In this document: positions 35,261 to 45,134 of the stretch, piece by piece
How positions within the stretch are numbered: position 1 is the stretch's first letter
Layout: each line of letters begins with the position of its first letter
Assembly: GCA_965242485.1 (NCBI GenBank)
Contig: CBDESM010000003.1
Location: forward strand, 1,240,001 to 1,304,000
From: CBDESM01 sp965242485
Lineage (GTDB): Bacteria > Chloroflexota > Dehalococcoidia > Bin125
DNA length: 64,000 nt
Reading direction: 5' to 3'
The notes under the pieces: generated by a model
What the model was told of the DNA's origin: nothing
Databases searched by the model: none
What the model saw: only the letters and a program-made list of their open reading frames with translations
Position numbers and translations under genes: made by a program

Positions 35261-36661
35261 CTAGAGGGCGCGGATGTCTATGAAGTGGCCGTGGATAGCG
35301 GCGGCGGCGGCCATGGCGGGGCTGACCAGGTGGGTGCGGCCGCCGGGGCCTTGGCGTCCTTCGAAGTTGCGGTTGCTGGTGCTGGCGCAGCGTTCTTGGG
35401 GGCTGAGGATGTCGGGGTTCATGCCGAGGCACATGCTGCAGCCGGCCTCGCGCCACTCGAAGCCGGCGTCGCGGAAGAGGTCGGCGAGGCCTTCGGCTTC
35501 GGCCTGCTGCTTCACGAGGCCGGAGCCGGGCACGATCATGGCGTTGACGCCTTCGGCGACGCGGCCGCCCTTGATCGCTTCGGCGGCGGCGCGCAGGTCT
35601 TCGATCCGCCCGTTGGTGCAGGAGCCGATGAAGACGCGGTCGACGGCGATCTCGGCGATCGGCGTACCGGCTTGCAGGCCTTGGTAGGCGAGGGCGCGCT
35701 CGGCCGACTCGCGGGCCGAGGCGGTCTCCAGCGATTCGGGGTCGGGCACCGCGTCGGTGACGGCGGCGCTCTGGGCCGGGTTCGTGCCCCAGGTGACGAA
35801 CGGGGCGATCTCGGCGCCCGGAATCACGACTTCAGCGTCGAACTTTGCGTCGTCGTCCGTGCTCAGCTCGCGCCAGCGGGCGACGGCGGCGTCCCAATCC
35901 GCGCCTTCGGGGGCGTGGGCGCGGCCGCGGACGTACTCGAAGGTGGTTTCGTCGGGCGCGACCAGGCCGGCGCGTGCGCCGCCTTCGATGGTCATGTTGC
36001 AGACGGTCATGCGGCCGTCCATCGAGAGGCCGCGGATCACGTCGCCGCGGTACTCGATCACGTGGCCCACGCCGCCGCCGGTGCCGATCCGGTTGAGGAT
36101 CGTGAGGATCACGTCCTTGGCCGAGCAGCCGTTGGGCAGCTCGCCGGTCACTTCGATCGACATCTGCTTGAGCGGCGCCTGCGGCAGCGTCTGGGTGGCG
36201 AGCACGTGCTCGACTTCGGAAGTGCCGATGCCGAAGGCGAGCGCGCCGAGCGCGCCGTGGGTCGAGGTGTGGCTGTCGCCGCAGACGATGGTCAGGCCGG
36301 GCTGGGTCAGACCCTGCTCGGGGCCGATGATGTGGACGATGCCCTGGCGCGGGTCGAGCGTGTCGTAGAGCGGCACCTCGAACTCGGCGCAGTTGGCGCG
36401 CAGCGCCTCGACCTGCTGCTGCGAGAGCGGGTCGGCGAACGGCTCGACGCGGGTGTCGGTGGGCACGTTGTGGTCCTGCGTGGCCAGGGTCAGGTCGGGC
36501 CGGCGCACCTTGCGGCCGGAGAGGCGCAGGCCCTCGAAGGCCTGCGGCGAGGTGACCTCGTGCACGAGGTGCAGGTCGATGTAGAGCAGGTCGGGCTCGC
36601 CGTCGCCGCGGCGCACCAGGTGCTCGTCCCAGATCTTCTGCGCGATCGTCCGTCCAGCCAT
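35261..36661 (-). CDS. leuC: 3-isopropylmalate dehydratase large subunit
   Basis: Large, [4Fe-4S] subunit of isopropylmalate isomerase, working with the distant leuD product. The 466-residue protein has the cluster ligands in GSCTNGR and AGCSMCLGMN and substrate residues in VCGDSHTSTHGALG. The ATG at 36661 follows GGAGG; a longer open frame upstream is leuA read out of frame. It is the second gene of the leuA-leuC unit, 44 bp after leuA. Confidence 0.96.
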   Translation of the reverse strand: MAGRTIAQKIWDEHLVRRGDGEPDLLYIDLHLVHEVTSPQAFEGLRLSGRKVRRPDLTLATQDHNVPTDTRVEPFADPLSQQQVEALRANCAEFEVPLYDTLDPRQGIVHIIGPEQGLTQPGLTIVCGDSHTSTHGALGALAFGIGTSEVEHVLATQTLPQAPLKQMSIEVTGELPNGCSAKDVILTILNRIGTGGGVGHVIEYRGDVIRGLSMDGRMTVCNMTIEGGARAGLVAPDETTFEYVRGRAHAPEGADWDAAVARWRELSTDDDAKFDAEVVIPGAEIAPFVTWGTNPAQSAAVTDAVPDPESLETASARESAERALAYQGLQAGTPIAEIAVDRVFIGSCTNGRIEDLRAAAEAIKGGRVAEGVNAMIVPGSGLVKQQAEAEGLADLFRDAGFEWREAGCSMCLGMNPDILSPQERCASTSNRNFEGRQGPGGRTHLVSPAMAAAAAIHGHFIDIRAL

Positions 36662-36705
36662 CTCGGGCCTCCGCTCGTTGAGTCCGCCGCCGCGCCGGAG
36701 CGGCG

Positions 36706-38253
<1,548 letters not shown>

Positions 38254-38300
38254 GACGGCCATCTCCCCCAGGGTCTCGTGACGGAGTTCGGAAACCGGAT

Positions 38301-38324
38301 GCGGGGCGGGCAATCGCGCCCCGC
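38301..38324 (-). terminator. candidate attenuator hairpin in the leuA leader
   Basis: On the minus strand, GCGGGGC and GCCCCGC pair as a 7-bp stem directly after the leader-peptide stop. There is no U-run, so termination or ribosome-site control would be atypical. A CGCGGG segment at its 5' edge can instead pair with hairpin 1. Confidence 0.5.
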
Positions 38325-38325
38325 G

Positions 38326-38403
38326 CTACCACTCGAGGAGACCGCGGGCCGTCAAGGCCCGCAATTCCGTCCTTCCAGCACGCACGCACTCACGCCTCGT
38401 CAT
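38326..38403 (-). CDS. candidate leader peptide of the leuA-leuC unit
   Basis: A 25-codon ORF starts 9 nt after a TATGCT box. The peptide has four Leu (TTG, TTG and adjacent CTC CTC in GLLEW) and stops beside the attenuator hairpin, overlapping hairpin 1. This is the layout of ribosome-mediated attenuation. The end GTGGTAGCGCGG also resembles a T-box core, but the leader is too short for a T-box stem I. Confidence 0.55.
   Translation of the reverse strand: MTRRECVRAGRTELRALTARGLLEW
38344..38362 (-). promoter_or_regulatory. hairpin 1 of the leuA leader
   Basis: GCGGGCC and GGCCCGC form a perfect 7-bp stem with a 5-nt loop inside the leader ORF. The downstream arm (CCCGCG) can alternatively pair with CGCGGG at the edge of hairpin 2, giving mutually exclusive structures. 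Confidence 0.5.
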
Positions 38404-38412
38404 AGTCCCCGT

Positions 38413-38418
38413 AGCATA
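38413..38418 (-). promoter_or_regulatory. putative -10 box of the leuA operon (TATGCT)
   Basis: GCTATGCT on the minus strand places the transcript start at or near the leader-peptide ATG. Confidence 0.45.
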
Positions 38419-38450
38419 GCGCTCCTGTCGCGTACACGGCTGCCTGCGCC

Positions 38451-38456
38451 TATCTT
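38451..38456 (+). promoter_or_regulatory. putative -10 box of res 2 (TATCTT)
   Basis: GCCTATCTT lies 10 nt before the res 2 ATG; no Shine-Dalgarno is present. It diverges from the leuA promoter. Confidence 0.4.
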
Positions 38457-38466
38457 GCGGGCCACC

Positions 38467-41349
38467 ATGGATGCGTCGCTGTCGCCCGCTGAAACGCCGA
38501 TCCTCAATGTGCCGCACGATCCGCCCACGCGCTATTGGGAACTCGATGCTGAGAATGTCGCCACTTCAGAGCTGAAGACGGGCCGTCGCCCGAGCACTGG
38601 ACGAGTCGCGGCGATCCCCGGCTCCGCGATCACAGTGGGCGCCGCTCACGAGCCGTTTCGGACGATCAACGCGGTGCGAGGCCATGTTGAGGCTTGGCGT
38701 GCGGGCGGATGGAAGGGGACGAGCGTCGAGACAAGGCGCTTGCTTGAGCACTGGCATGGCGGAGAATCCCAGCCTCGCCCGTTTTTCTGCCAACGCGAGG
38801 CCGTCGAGACCGCAATCTGGCTCTGCGAGGCCGGCCCGAAACTGCAATCGCCCGAGTGGCGCGAGGTGGATCTCATCCTGCGATCCGCCAACCGGGAGCA
38901 CAACGACGGCCTGCCCCGCATCGCGCTGAAGCTCGCAACCGGCACGGGCAAGACGGTGGTGATGGCCATGCTGATGGCCTGGCACGCCGTCAATGACGAT
39001 CTGCCCAAGGACTTCGTGGTGATCACGCCCGGCCTCACCGTCAAAGACCGGCTCCGTGAGCTGCATCCCTCCGACAGCGGCAACCTGCTGCGAAGCTTGG
39101 CGCCCAGCCGACTTCAGGCCAGGATTTCGCGCCTTCGAGTGACCGTGATCAACGCGCAAGCCCTGCAACCCCGCGACACGCTCGGCGACGGCTTGGGCGG
39201 TGCGCCGTCCGGTGACATCAAGAAGTTGCTCAGACGCGGCGGGCCGCCGCCCAAGCAGGCATATGCGGACGTCTTCCGCGAGAAGCTCCCCGCGCATCGC
39301 GGGGCACGGCGCATCGTCGTGTTGAACGATGAGGCCCACCACTGCTATCAGCCGCCTGAGGCCCGCAGGCTCAGCCAGGAGGAGAAAGAGGATCGCCCGC
39401 AGGCGACGCGGTGGTTCTCCGCGCTTCAGGCCCTGCGCGATGAAGGCCGACTGGGACAGGTCTTCGACCTCTCTGCAACGCCGATGTTCCTCCGCACGCC
39501 CAAGGGCAAGCACACTCCGATCTTCCCGTGGACCGTGAGTGATTACCCCTTGTCGGACGCCGTCGAGGCGGGGCTGACCAAAATTCCGCGCGTGCCCGTG
39601 CTCGACAACAGCCGCAGTCCCGATCAGCCCGTGTACCGCCACGTGTACGCGCATGCGTCGCCCAAGCGCCTTGATGGCGACAACCTGCAGCAGGTTGTGG
39701 CCGACCTCTTGCATCAGCTGCACGACCAGTACAGGGATTCCGTCGCGCCGGTCTACGAGGATGCGGGCATCAAGCCCGCGATGATCGTGGTCGCGGACGA
39801 CATTACGAACGCCGAGCATCTCTATCGCTGGATCGCCGGCTATCAGAACGCGGAGGAGGAGTGGATTCCGGGCAATCTGCCGATGTTCTCCAACGTCAGA
39901 GCCGATGGCGGGGGATACGTCAAGACGCGGCCCACGCTCCTCGTCCACTCGAGGATCACCGAAGGCGGTTCGGACGCCCTCGGCGGATCGCTGCGACGGA
40001 TTGCCCTCGATCAAGCGGCTCTTCACGCGCCCGACGTAAAGACGGTCAAAGACAAGACGGCTGCGCTTCGAGAGGTCTTCCGCACCGTCGGACAACCCGG
40101 GAAACCGGGTGCGGACATCCGATGCGTGATCTCCGTCAGCATGTTGAGCGAGGGTTGGGACGCGAAGACGGTGACGCACATCTTCGGCTTCCGCGCGTTC
40201 GGCTCGGCATTGCTCTGCGAGCAGGTCACCGGCCGCGCATTGCGCCGCACGTCCTACGACCCCGATCCTGAAACTGGCGTGCCGCAGCCGGAGTACGCCG
40301 ATGTGTTCGGCGTCCCCTACGAGTTCATGCCTGCTAAAGAGAAGCCGGTGCCGCCGCTGCCACCGAGGCCCATGTACGACGTTTGTTCCGTGCCCGGCCG
40401 TCACGGCTTCCGCATTCAGTTCCCCAACGTGGTTGGGTACGGCTGGAGCGATCCTGACGGGCTGCGCTGCGAGCTCGCCCCCCACTACGTCGATTCACCG
40501 GCCACTCTGCCGACCTACACGCGCATTCGCAGCTTCGTGGGCGAGGTGGCGGAACTGACCAACAACCAGCGTCGCCAGACGATCCTGTTCGAGATCGCCA
40601 AAGATGTCGTGGCGCAGTTCCTCAACCAAGATCATGCGCCTCCCGAGTGGCGCGATCGCGCACTGTTCTCCGACGCACTGATCGCCACGGAGGCTTGGAT
40701 GGAGATTCAAGGCTTCAGCCGCATTGACCTCGGCGGGTTTCGCAGCCCCCCGCATTTGGAAGCAATACCCCAAGCGATCGCGGAGGCATGCGTGACCCGC
40801 TCCGGACAGAAGCCGAGGTTGCTGCCCATTTTTGCTGATCAGCGCGACCCATCGCAGCAGCGCGTGCTTGACACGGGCAGGATCGAGTTCCGAACATCGC
40901 TGAGCCTGAAGCACGAGACGGCGCGGTCGGAGCTGAACATCGCGCCTTGCGATTCGGAGCTGGAGGTCGCGGCGGCGCGGGCGCTCGACGAGCATCCGCA
41001 GGTTGCCGCTTGGGCCCGCAACTTCAGGCTCGACTGGCAGATCCCGTGGTTCGACAAGGAGCAGGGCCTCTGGCGCGAGTACCGGCCCGACTTCGTCGCG
41101 CGGGTTTCGGGCGTGGATGAGCCCGAGCGGCACCTGATCATCGAGTGCAAAGGGCGGCTCTACGAGGGCGCGGAGACGGAGGCGAAGCAGGAAGCGGTGG
41201 AAACGATGTGGATACCGGCGATCGAGGGGATGGACGGAGCCTTCGGGCAGTGGCGATACTGCTACGTCACCGAGGACGACGACCCGGCCGCGGCGATCTC
41301 CGCCGCGATTGCGGAGTTCGAGGCGGAAGACGGGGCCGGCGATGCCTGA
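38467..41349 (+). CDS. type III restriction enzyme helicase-nuclease (Res) 2
   Basis: A 960-residue Res subunit unrelated in detail to res 1. The helicase core has ATGTGKT (Walker A), LNDEAHHCYQ (DEAH-like) and LSATPMF. The C-terminus shows RPDFVARV followed by LIIECKG, a PD-(D/E)XK nuclease. The ATG at 38467 is taken because the longer open frame would run antisense through leuA. mod 2 follows, overlapping by 8 bp, so gene order is res-mod, the reverse of system 1. Confidence 0.92.
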   Translation: MDASLSPAETPILNVPHDPPTRYWELDAENVATSELKTGRRPSTGRVAAIPGSAITVGAAHEPFRTINAVRGHVEAWRAGGWKGTSVETRRLLEHWHGGESQPRPFFCQREAVETAIWLCEAGPKLQSPEWREVDLILRSANREHNDGLPRIALKLATGTGKTVVMAMLMAWHAVNDDLPKDFVVITPGLTVKDRLRELHPSDSGNLLRSLAPSRLQARISRLRVTVINAQALQPRDTLGDGLGGAPSGDIKKLLRRGGPPPKQAYADVFREKLPAHRGARRIVVLNDEAHHCYQPPEARRLSQEEKEDRPQATRWFSALQALRDEGRLGQVFDLSATPMFLRTPKGKHTPIFPWTVSDYPLSDAVEAGLTKIPRVPVLDNSRSPDQPVYRHVYAHASPKRLDGDNLQQVVADLLHQLHDQYRDSVAPVYEDAGIKPAMIVVADDITNAEHLYRWIAGYQNAEEEWIPGNLPMFSNVRADGGGYVKTRPTLLVHSRITEGGSDALGGSLRRIALDQAALHAPDVKTVKDKTAALREVFRTVGQPGKPGADIRCVISVSMLSEGWDAKTVTHIFGFRAFGSALLCEQVTGRALRRTSYDPDPETGVPQPEYADVFGVPYEFMPAKEKPVPPLPPRPMYDVCSVPGRHGFRIQFPNVVGYGWSDPDGLRCELAPHYVDSPATLPTYTRIRSFVGEVAELTNNQRRQTILFEIAKDVVAQFLNQDHAPPEWRDRALFSDALIATEAWMEIQGFSRIDLGGFRSPPHLEAIPQAIAEACVTRSGQKPRLLPIFADQRDPSQQRVLDTGRIEFRTSLSLKHETARSELNIAPCDSELEVAAARALDEHPQVAAWARNFRLDWQIPWFDKEQGLWREYRPDFVARVSGVDEPERHLIIECKGRLYEGAETEAKQEAVETMWIPAIEGMDGAFGQWRYCYVTEDDDPAAAISAAIAEFEAEDGAGDA

Positions 41350-43920
41350 TCAGGTGGACGCCTACCGGCACGGGTCGCAGACGCGGTGGAATCTGCCGAC
41401 CGAGCAGACGGGCGGGTTCATGGAGGGCGAGGAGCGCGCGCCGGTGCGCTACTCGCCGCCGATCCGCGAGCGCTCCGGCCCCGTGCTCTCCTGGGACCGC
41501 GGGGCCGACTTGGAGCGGATCGAGACCGACGCGACGCCGCTCTACATCACCGAGAAAATCCATCCCTCCGCCTTCGTTGAGCAGCTGCGCTCGCTCGAGC
41601 CGGCGCCGCTCTTCGGCGACTTCAACAACCTCCCGCGCGATGCCGAGTACAACTGGTACGAATACGAGGGCAACTGGCAGAACCGCCTGATCCACGGCGA
41701 CTCGGTCAAGGTCATGGCCAGCCTGCTCGAAAAAGAAGGCATGGCCGGCAAGGTCCAGATGATCTACATGGACCCGCCCTACGGAATCGGCTTCAAGTCC
41801 AACATGCAGGTCGACACCCAATCCCGCAACGTCCCCGAAAACGCCAAAGGCCTGCCCAACGACCCGCAGCAAATCCAAACCTTCCGCGACACCTACCAAA
41901 ACGGCATCCACTCCTACCTCGACAACCTCTACCGCAACTTCGTGCACGCGAGGGAACTGCTCAGCGAAAGCGGCAGCATCTTCATGCAAATCGGCTCCGA
42001 GAACGTGAACCGCGTGGCCTTGGTGATGGATGAGGTGTTTGGGGCTGAGAACCGCGTGGCAGTAATTCCGTTCGCGAAACGGGGGAGTTCAGCATCATCA
42101 ACTCTCCCCGAAGTTGCCGATCATATTATCTGGTATGCGAAATCCCGAGAACAGATGAAATATTTTCAATTATATGAACCACTTTCACGTACCGAAGCAA
42201 TTGAGCATATGAGCTCGTATGCGATGGTGGAACTGGCTGATGGTACAGAACGAGCGGTCACGACAGAGGAACGGAAGAATCCTTCGATTCTACCCGACGA
42301 AAGCAAATTATTTCGCCGGGCGATGTTGACATCTCAAGATGTGTCCACGACAGGTCGCTCTGAACCATTCCAGTGGGGTGACACTGAGTATCCCTGCCCT
42401 CCCGGTGATCATTGGCGGGTGAGCCACGAAGGACTACAACGTCTTGCCGATCTTGGACGTTTGATCAATTGGGCTGGCCGACTGGACTGGAAACGATACG
42501 AAGATGAAGTGCCGGGACGAATGATCAATAATCTATGGTCTAGCCAGATGTCTCCGAAGGACGCCAAATATATTGTCGAGACCGCATATACCGCCATTGA
42601 ACGATGCATGCAGATGACAACCGAAGCTGGTGATCTGATCATCGATCTGACCTGCGGAGGTGGCACAACAGCATACGTCGCCGAGCAGTGGGGCAGGCGT
42701 TGGATTACTACCGATACATCAACCGTAGCCATTGCAATCGCTCGTCAACGGCTTCTGGCGGGCTCATATCCTTGGTATCATCTTCAAGATAGCGATGAGG
42801 GCGCTGCGCTGGAGCTTGGGCGGGGCGGGGCGGGGCGGGGCGGGGCGGGGCGGGGCGGTTGGATACTACTACCACAGAATACGGCAACGATCCAGCGAAA
42901 GGGTTCGTCTACGAGCGAGTGCCACGAGTGTCGGCGGCGATCTTGGCGTACGACCAAGAGGTGGAGCCGATCTTGCTGGTCAATCGACCGTTGGTCAAGA
43001 AAGGGGTTGTCAGAGTCTCGTCGCCGTTTACGGTGGAGTCACGCTCGCCTTGGCGCTACATCGATCCGACTGCGACGGGGGACCTTTCCGAATTTGCGGT
43101 TAGGACGCGAGAATCGCTGCTTGAAGGGTTGCAAATCGCAGGTATCAAACTCCGCAATAATAGGCGGTTGCTGGTTGACGATGTGACGGATTGGGACACG
43201 GATAAGCCTGCGAAACCACTGATTTCATATCGCTGTCTGAGCGGGATTGAAGGTGAGCCAACTAAGAAAACTGCGATCTGTATTGTTCCAGACGACCAGA
43301 AAGCTAGCCGAGAACTGATTAATTTGGTTGCTGAAGAGGCGAACGATCGCAAAATGGAGCGATTATTGCTGATCGCATTCTCCTTCGCTCCTGACGTATA
43401 CAAAGAAGATATGAAAAAACGCGGGCGACTGGAAATACTCACCGTGTACGCCAACCGCGACTTCCAGATCCCCGGCCTCAAAAACGAAGCCAGCGACAGC
43501 TCCTTCGTCATCGTAGGCCGCCCCGAAATCGAAATCACCAAACACGACGCAACTCACCTAATCGTAGAAGTCCTGGGCTACGACACCTTCAACCCCGCCA
43601 CCGGCAACGTAGACGGCGCCGACGCCACCGACCCCGGCCGCGGCATAGACTGCTGGATGATAGACACCGACTACGACGGCAAATCCTTCAACGCCAGAAG
43701 AATCCATCTCCCCAACAGCCAAAACGACAAACGAATCCAACGCTTCCAACGCCAACTCAGCAAACTCATAGACCCCGCCCTCTGGCAATCAATGCAAAGC
43801 ACCAAAAGCGCCCCCTTCCCAATCCCCCAAAAAGAACACCCAAGAATAGCCGTAAGAATAATCACCAGAACCGGCATAGAAATGACCCTAGAACGCGATG
43901 TAAGCGAATACGCCGAGTGA
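41342..43920 (+). CDS. type III restriction-modification methyltransferase (Mod) 2, phase-variable, out of frame here
   Basis: The N-terminal 490 residues hold DPPYGIGFKSN (motif IV) and DLTCGGGTTAYVAEQWGRR (motif I), plus the recognition domain between them. Then seven CGGGG units at 42821-42855 change the frame. As assembled, translation ends at 43186 in meaningless Arg/Ser-rich sequence. With six or nine units it continues as RLDTTTTEYG, KGFVYERVPRVSAAIL and on to 43920, about 857 residues, matching the C-terminus expected for this Mod type. The recognition region (about 42050-42780) is A+T-richer than its flanks. The last 140 codons are extreme in AGA, CTA and ATA use. Confidence 0.9.
42821..42858 (+). 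repeat. (CGGGG)7 pentanucleotide tract inside mod 2
   Basis: Seven exact CGGGG units plus CGG. Each unit shifts the frame by 2 mod 3. The 5' frame is 2 mod 3 and the 3' frame 1 mod 3, so the gene is OFF at 7 and ON at 6 or 9. Confidence 0.92.
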
Positions 43921-43946
43921 GCTGCGACGCCCCCGCCCAATCAATG

Positions 43947-43952
43947 TAGACT
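43947..43952 (+). promoter_or_regulatory. putative -10 box (TAGACT)
   Basis: TGTAGACT lies 20 nt before the RelA/SpoT-domain gene, followed by AAAGGAAG. Confidence 0.4.
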
Positions 43953-43972
43953 GGCGGCAAAGGAAGCCCGCC

Positions 43973-44767
43973 ATGGAGATGAACCCCGAAGACCTGAACG
44001 CCCTCGGCCGCCGCTTGGCGGCCGAACCGACGGATGCCGATCTTGACGCCTTCCACGACTACCGCGACAGCTTCGGCGAGGCGCTGGACGACTTGGAAGC
44101 GGAGCTGTGGAACGTCGCGCCGAGCGTCCACGCGCTGCAAATCGGCACGCGGCTGAAGAACGTGACCTCGGTGATCCCGAAGCTGCGGCGGAAGCGGGGC
44201 GTGCCGCTGGCCGAGATGCAGGACATCGCCGGCGCGCGGATCGTGGTGCCGTCGCTGGTCGAGGTGGAGGAGACGCGGGCCCAGTTCGCGGGAGAGCGAT
44301 TGGAGTGGACCAACGATTACTTGGTCGACGGCGTGAAGCACGGCTATCGCGCGCTGCACCTGATTCTGGGGCGGGACTTTGGGAAGGTGGTCGAGCTGCA
44401 GATCCGGACGCAGGTGCAGAACGAGTGGGCCAACGCGTCGGAGTTCCTGGCGCACCGGTTCGGTCTGGGCGTGAAGTCGGCCGGCGGCCCGCCGGAGGTG
44501 CATCGGGAGCTGGCAGAGCTCTCGGATCGCGGCAGGCGCGTCGATCTGCTCCGCGCGGAGCGGATGCGGCTGGGGCGCGGCTCGGCGGAGATGCAGCGGG
44601 AGATGGAGATCGGCGTGGCCTCGCCGCAGGTGCACCTCAACGATCAAGCGATCTTCCTGCGGAAGCGCCTGGACGACCTCGCAAAGCTGAGCGGACGCGT
44701 GTACGATGAGTTGGCGGCATTCCGCGAACACGCGCGGCTGCTGCAAGGGATGGAGATCGGAGCTTGA
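43973..44767 (+). CDS. RelA/SpoT-domain nucleotide pyrophosphokinase-like protein
   Basis: A 264-residue small alarmone-synthetase-type protein. Synthetase motifs are intact: RLKNVTSVIPK (60-70), DIAGAR (84-89), KHGYRALHL (122-130) and ELQIRTQVQNEWA (141-153). There is no HD hydrolase, TGS or ACT domain. It could make (p)ppGpp or, like toxSAS enzymes, act as a toxin or tRNA pyrophosphokinase. A small gene starts one base after its stop, the arrangement of a toxin-antitoxin pair, and it lies directly after a restriction-modification locus. Confidence 0.85.
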   Translation: MEMNPEDLNALGRRLAAEPTDADLDAFHDYRDSFGEALDDLEAELWNVAPSVHALQIGTRLKNVTSVIPKLRRKRGVPLAEMQDIAGARIVVPSLVEVEETRAQFAGERLEWTNDYLVDGVKHGYRALHLILGRDFGKVVELQIRTQVQNEWANASEFLAHRFGLGVKSAGGPPEVHRELAELSDRGRRVDLLRAERMRLGRGSAEMQREMEIGVASPQVHLNDQAIFLRKRLDDLAKLSGRVYDELAAFREHARLLQGMEIGA

Positions 44768-44768
44768 G

Positions 44769-45068
44769 ATGCCTTACTACTTGATGCGGTTCGACCGTTC
44801 GACGCTGGCAGAGCCGACGTTCGAGGAGTTCTTCAACCGCGCGGAGGCGTCCGCCCGGCACCGCGTGGCGGAGCGCGAGGCCCCCGCCGATGTCGACGTG
44901 GTGCTGTTCGGCGCCCGCTCGCTGGACGCGCTGCGGGTGACCCACTCCTCCTACTTCAAGGGCCGCGAGCGCCGCGAGCGGCAAGCAGCCGGCGACACCC
45001 CGTACGCGTTCGAGCAGCCCGTCGCCGCAAGCCTCGGTTCCGGCGTGGCGGAGTCGGTCGAGAGCTGA
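44769..45068 (+). CDS. small hypothetical protein coupled to RelA/SpoT-domain gene
   Basis: A 99-residue protein (MPYYLMRFDRSTLAEPTFEEFF) with mixed alpha/beta character, no membrane segment and no known motif. It starts one base after the upstream stop, so the two are co-translated. It may be an antitoxin of the upstream enzyme. The alternative is simply a downstream hypothetical gene. Confidence 0.65.
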   Translation: MPYYLMRFDRSTLAEPTFEEFFNRAEASARHRVAEREAPADVDVVLFGARSLDALRVTHSSYFKGRERRERQAAGDTPYAFEQPVAASLGSGVAESVES

Positions 45069-45134
45069 TCTTCCGGCATCCGCACGGCCGTGGCGAGCAG
45101 GAAAGCGGCGGCGAGGCGGCGCATGCGGGAGCGC

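Noticed and set aside
38281..38410. T-box riboswitch before leuA
   Set aside because: GTGGTAGCGCGG resembles the T-box core, but only about 70 nt separate it from the likely transcript start, leaving no room for stem I. The leader-peptide model fits better, though not proven.
44955..45126. Minus-strand 57-codon frame with a signal-peptide-like start
   Set aside because: It is antisense to the small partner of the RelA/SpoT gene, has no Shine-Dalgarno, and its C-terminus is Arg/Ser-rich.
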